Under the pieces are notes generated by a model. That model was not told the origin of the DNA and did no database searches. It worked only from the letters and a program-made list of their open reading frames with translations. A stretch of DNA of 32,814 bases, taken from assembly GCA_031285125.1 (NCBI GenBank), contig JAITWT010000074.1, positions 1 to 32,814 of the forward strand. The letters are read 5' to 3'. This document shows, piece after piece, positions 29,845 to 32,814 of the stretch. Made by a program: the position numbers and the translations under genes. The stretch's first letter is position 1. Every line of letters begins with the position of its first letter. This DNA is from Burkholderiaceae bacterium. Lineage in GTDB: Bacteria; Pseudomonadota; Gammaproteobacteria; Burkholderiales; Burkholderiaceae_C.

Positions 29845-32700
29845 GTGACTTCCAGTTCATCCAAATCCCACGATCTCCAGGCCCTTGATGCGCTCACCGG
29901 CGGTGCCTTCACTGCGCCCACCTCCAGCGAGCGTGCGCAGCGCATCCGCGATTGGTTGGCCAGGCATCCCCCAGTCGAGCAATTGCAGGAAGTGTTCCGG
30001 GAACTCAGCGGCCGCGACAAGGGCGCGGCGCGTCCCGTGCGCGAACGCCTGGATGAGTTTAAACGCGCCAAAGGCCAGGAACAGCTGGCCGTCGAATGGG
30101 GTGAAAAAGCCCGCACTTTGCTCGGTCAGCCGCGTCTGAACATTGCCGATGCCTTGGCGTGGCAACGCGATGCCGCCAAGGCGGGTGCGCCCCTGTCGCG
30201 CGAGCCGCTGACTGCGTTGCGCATTCAGTTGACTGAGCGCATCAAAGGAATCGAAGATTTGCAGCTGCGCGTGCAAGTGCATCGCGAAGCCGCGGTGCTG
30301 CTGGCGCAGCGGCTGGAAGTCCTTTCCACCAAGCCGTGGCAAGAAGCGCAAAACGTGGCCAGCGATCTGAGTGCCGATGTCGAGCATTGGAAACAACAGG
30401 TGGCCGAATTCGCCGTGGACCCGAATTGGAATAGCCTGGATCCGCGCTTTGCTCTGCAACTGGAGGCCTCGCGCGGCCAGCTTCAAGCGGTCTCCGAGGC
30501 TTTTCACAGTGCGCTGACGCTGGCTGCTGTTGCTGCGGCCAATCCCACCGCGCCGCTGCCGCCGGTGCCCGTGTGGGCTGACGAACTGAGCGCCGCACGC
30601 GGCTTGGCGACCGAGCCCAAGGAACCGTCCGCGCCGCGCACACCCAGGATCGATCCGGCCCAGCGCGCCGCGGCCAACCAAGCCGTCCACACCGCACTCG
30701 CGCATCTCCAACAAGAAACCGCAGAAGGCCACGGCAAGGCCAGCACCAGCGCAGCGGCAGCCTTGCGCGCGGCGCTCAAGGAATACGGGCGCTTCATCGA
30801 GCCCGCGCTCGATTCACAAATCCACGCTGCGCTCATCGCCGCGGGCGAACTCGAAGGCTGGCAGCGCTGGGGCGCTGACAAGATCCGTGAGGAATTGGTG
30901 GCCAAAGCCGAAGCGCTGCTTCAGCGCCCGGAAGGGCAGGCCCTGGGCGGGCGCAAGATGCAGGAAAACATACGTGCCTTGCGTGAGCAATGGAAACAAG
31001 CTGACCAGGGTGGCGTGCCCAATCACGCGCTGTGGAAGCGTTTTGACCAGGCCTGCAATGAAGCGCACAAGGTGGTCGAGACCTGGCTCGAAAAGATGCG
31101 CACCGACGCCCAAGCACACCGTGCCACGCGCGAGGCGCTGATCAAAGAAGTTAATGCCTGGGCCGCCGCGCACGCCAATAACGCCGACAGTGCCGGCCTC
31201 AAGGCCAGCCACCGCATGGCGCACCAATTCGCCGAGCGCTGGCGCGACGCCGGCCACGTCGGCGAGAAAGTTTTCGCTGAATTGCAGCCGCTGTGGAATG
31301 AAGCGCTCGCCGCCGTGCGCGCGCCGGTCGAAACGGCGCAAAAAGCCAGCATCGAACGCCGCCGCGCGCTGATCGAGGAAGCGCGCCAACTGGGTTCGGC
31401 CCCGGCATTGCGCATCGACGCGATCCGCGCGCTCCAACAGCGTTGGCAGAGCGAAGCGCAGAGCGTGCCGCTGGAGCGCCGCCAAGAACAAAAGCTCTGG
31501 GATGCTTTCCGCGCGCCGATCGACGAAGCGTTCAATCGCAAGACCGCCGAACGCGAAAAGGCGGCTGCCGCCACCAGCGAGCACGACCGCCGCGTGCTCG
31601 AAGCCGCCAAGGCGCTCGAAGCCGCCAACGCCGGCGGCGATGCACAAGCCATCCGCGCGGCGATGACCGCGCTTGAAGCGGCGCTGCACGGGCAGGCGCC
31701 AGCGGTTGCACCGACTGCACCCGCCGCACCCGCCGAACCTGCATCGGCTGCGCCTGTAGCCGATACCGACGCCGACGCCAGCAAAACAGATACGCCGGCC
31801 CCTGCCGATTCCACGGCCAGCGCGGCTACGGACGCTTCTGCCGCCTCCGATGCTTCGGTCAGCACCGCCGACACCGCTGCAAACGATACGCCGCAAGCGC
31901 AAAGCGCATCTGAAGAAAACGTGCCCACCGAAAGCACGCCCGCCACGGCAACCGCTGAGCCCGCAGCACCTGCCGCGGCCCCGCCGCCGCCCAAACGCGT
32001 CATCGCGGTACGCGGCGACGACCGCCCCGGCGCCAAGCGCCCTGAATTGGCCTCGACAACGCGCGGCGGCCGGCCCGATGCCCGTGACGGGCGCGACGGA
32101 CGCAATGGCCGCGATAGCCGCTCCCCGCGCGGGGGCGATCGAGACGAGCGCACCAGCCGCTTTGGCGACCGCTCGGGCGGCCGCGCCCGCCCGGGTACTG
32201 CTGAGTTGCGCGAACGCGAGCCGCGTCCTCCGCGCCTGGGCGATACGGCTTTCCGCGCCCAGCGCGAAGCGATTGAACACGCGCAAGCCGCATTGCGCAA
32301 ACTCCAGGCGCAGGCGCACGGCGAGGCGCTCGCCCAACTCATCGCCGCCTGGGCGCAACGCGACGCCGGGCAACTGCCCAGTGCGCAGGAACTGGGCCAC
32401 GCCGTCAATGCTTCGGCGCGCAACCGCTGGGCACAAACCCTCTCGGCCGCGCCGCGTGCCGATACGGCCGCCGAGGCTTCCGAGGCGCTGCTGCGTCTGG
32501 AAATGGCGGCGCAAGTCCCCACGCCCGCGAACGAACTCGACGCACGGCGTGCACTGCAATTGAAACTGCTCACGCGCCGGGGCGATCCCTCCCCCCAGCA
32601 GACCTGGCGTGACGATGCCGCCAAGGTGCTCGCCTGCGCCCATGACGAAGCCAGTGCCAAGCGCCTGCAAAGCGTGCTCAAGGCGCTGTTGCGCCAGTAA
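29845..32700 (+). CDS. DUF349 domain protein with low-complexity and RGG/RD-rich C-terminal region
   Basis: Repeated DUF349-like units (IRALREQWKQADQGG...LWKRFDQACNEAH; FAERWRDAG...LWNEAL; IRALQQRWQSEAQ...LWDAFRAPIDEAFNRK). GTG start at 29845 preferred over ATG 29710; start uncertain. Confidence 0.82.
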   Translation: MTSSSSKSHDLQALDALTGGAFTAPTSSERAQRIRDWLARHPPVEQLQEVFRELSGRDKGAARPVRERLDEFKRAKGQEQLAVEWGEKARTLLGQPRLNIADALAWQRDAAKAGAPLSREPLTALRIQLTERIKGIEDLQLRVQVHREAAVLLAQRLEVLSTKPWQEAQNVASDLSADVEHWKQQVAEFAVDPNWNSLDPRFALQLEASRGQLQAVSEAFHSALTLAAVAAANPTAPLPPVPVWADELSAARGLATEPKEPSAPRTPRIDPAQRAAANQAVHTALAHLQQETAEGHGKASTSAAAALRAALKEYGRFIEPALDSQIHAALIAAGELEGWQRWGADKIREELVAKAEALLQRPEGQALGGRKMQENIRALREQWKQADQGGVPNHALWKRFDQACNEAHKVVETWLEKMRTDAQAHRATREALIKEVNAWAAAHANNADSAGLKASHRMAHQFAERWRDAGHVGEKVFAELQPLWNEALAAVRAPVETAQKASIERRRALIEEARQLGSAPALRIDAIRALQQRWQSEAQSVPLERRQEQKLWDAFRAPIDEAFNRKTAEREKAAAATSEHDRRVLEAAKALEAANAGGDAQAIRAAMTALEAALHGQAPAVAPTAPAAPAEPASAAPVADTDADASKTDTPAPADSTASAATDASAASDASVSTADTAANDTPQAQSASEENVPTESTPATATAEPAAPAAAPPPPKRVIAVRGDDRPGAKRPELASTTRGGRPDARDGRDGRNGRDSRSPRGGDRDERTSRFGDRSGGRARPGTAELREREPRPPRLGDTAFRAQREAIEHAQAALRKLQAQAHGEALAQLIAAWAQRDAGQLPSAQELGHAVNASARNRWAQTLSAAPRADTAAEASEALLRLEMAAQVPTPANELDARRALQLKLLTRRGDPSPQQTWRDDAAKVLACAHDEASAKRLQSVLKALLRQ

Positions 32701-32814
32701 AGCCTCGGTGGAATTTTTCGTAAAGCATGACGGCTTCTGCCCCTTGCTGCTTGTGAAATACAGATATCAATAGAAATACGAAAGGGAATGCGAAGGCCAA
32801 CGCAGTCATCGTTT

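Noticed and set aside
30814-32670. 618-aa and 552-aa minus-strand ORFs antisense to the DUF349 gene
   Set aside because: Compositional artefacts of GC-rich DNA; DUF349-like repeats on + strand explain the region.

Overview
The window reads as a GC-rich, probably betaproteobacterial chromosome segment. (1) Positions 1-18931 hold an almost complete H2-oxidation module on the + strand: H2-sensing regulatory hydrogenase (hoxB/hupU, truncated at the left edge; hoxC/hupV), sensor kinase hoxJ/hupT, a sigma-54-type promoter, O2-tolerant-type membrane-bound uptake [NiFe] hydrogenase (hoxK-hoxG-hoxZ / hupSLC), its maturation genes (hupD-F-G-H-I-J-K), hypA-B-F-C-D-E, and a HoxN-type nickel permease. (2) Positions 19130-23030 hold minus-strand genes: an orphan FimT/GspH pseudopilin, nrdR, glyA preceded by what I read as a ZTP (pfl) riboswitch, and an SLT lytic transglycosylase with an intrinsic terminator. 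(3) Positions 23593-32700 hold a large DUF748/AsmA-like protein (+), a Sel1-repeat protein (-) whose repeat array is interrupted by about seven copies of a roughly 35-aa unit, and a DUF349 protein (+) with an RGG/RD-rich tail. Most of the hydrogenase region is recognisable biology. The observations I rate highest are: the Sel1 protein, where the inserted 35-aa units seem to keep the Sel1 register and may be a diverged Sel1 sub-array; the ZTP riboswitch upstream of glyA; a 41-codon ORF within a foldable gap between hypE and hoxN; and the structured intergenic regions at 27304-27637 and 29504-29558. All calls come from reading the sequence and recalled motifs; no searches or folding programs were run.
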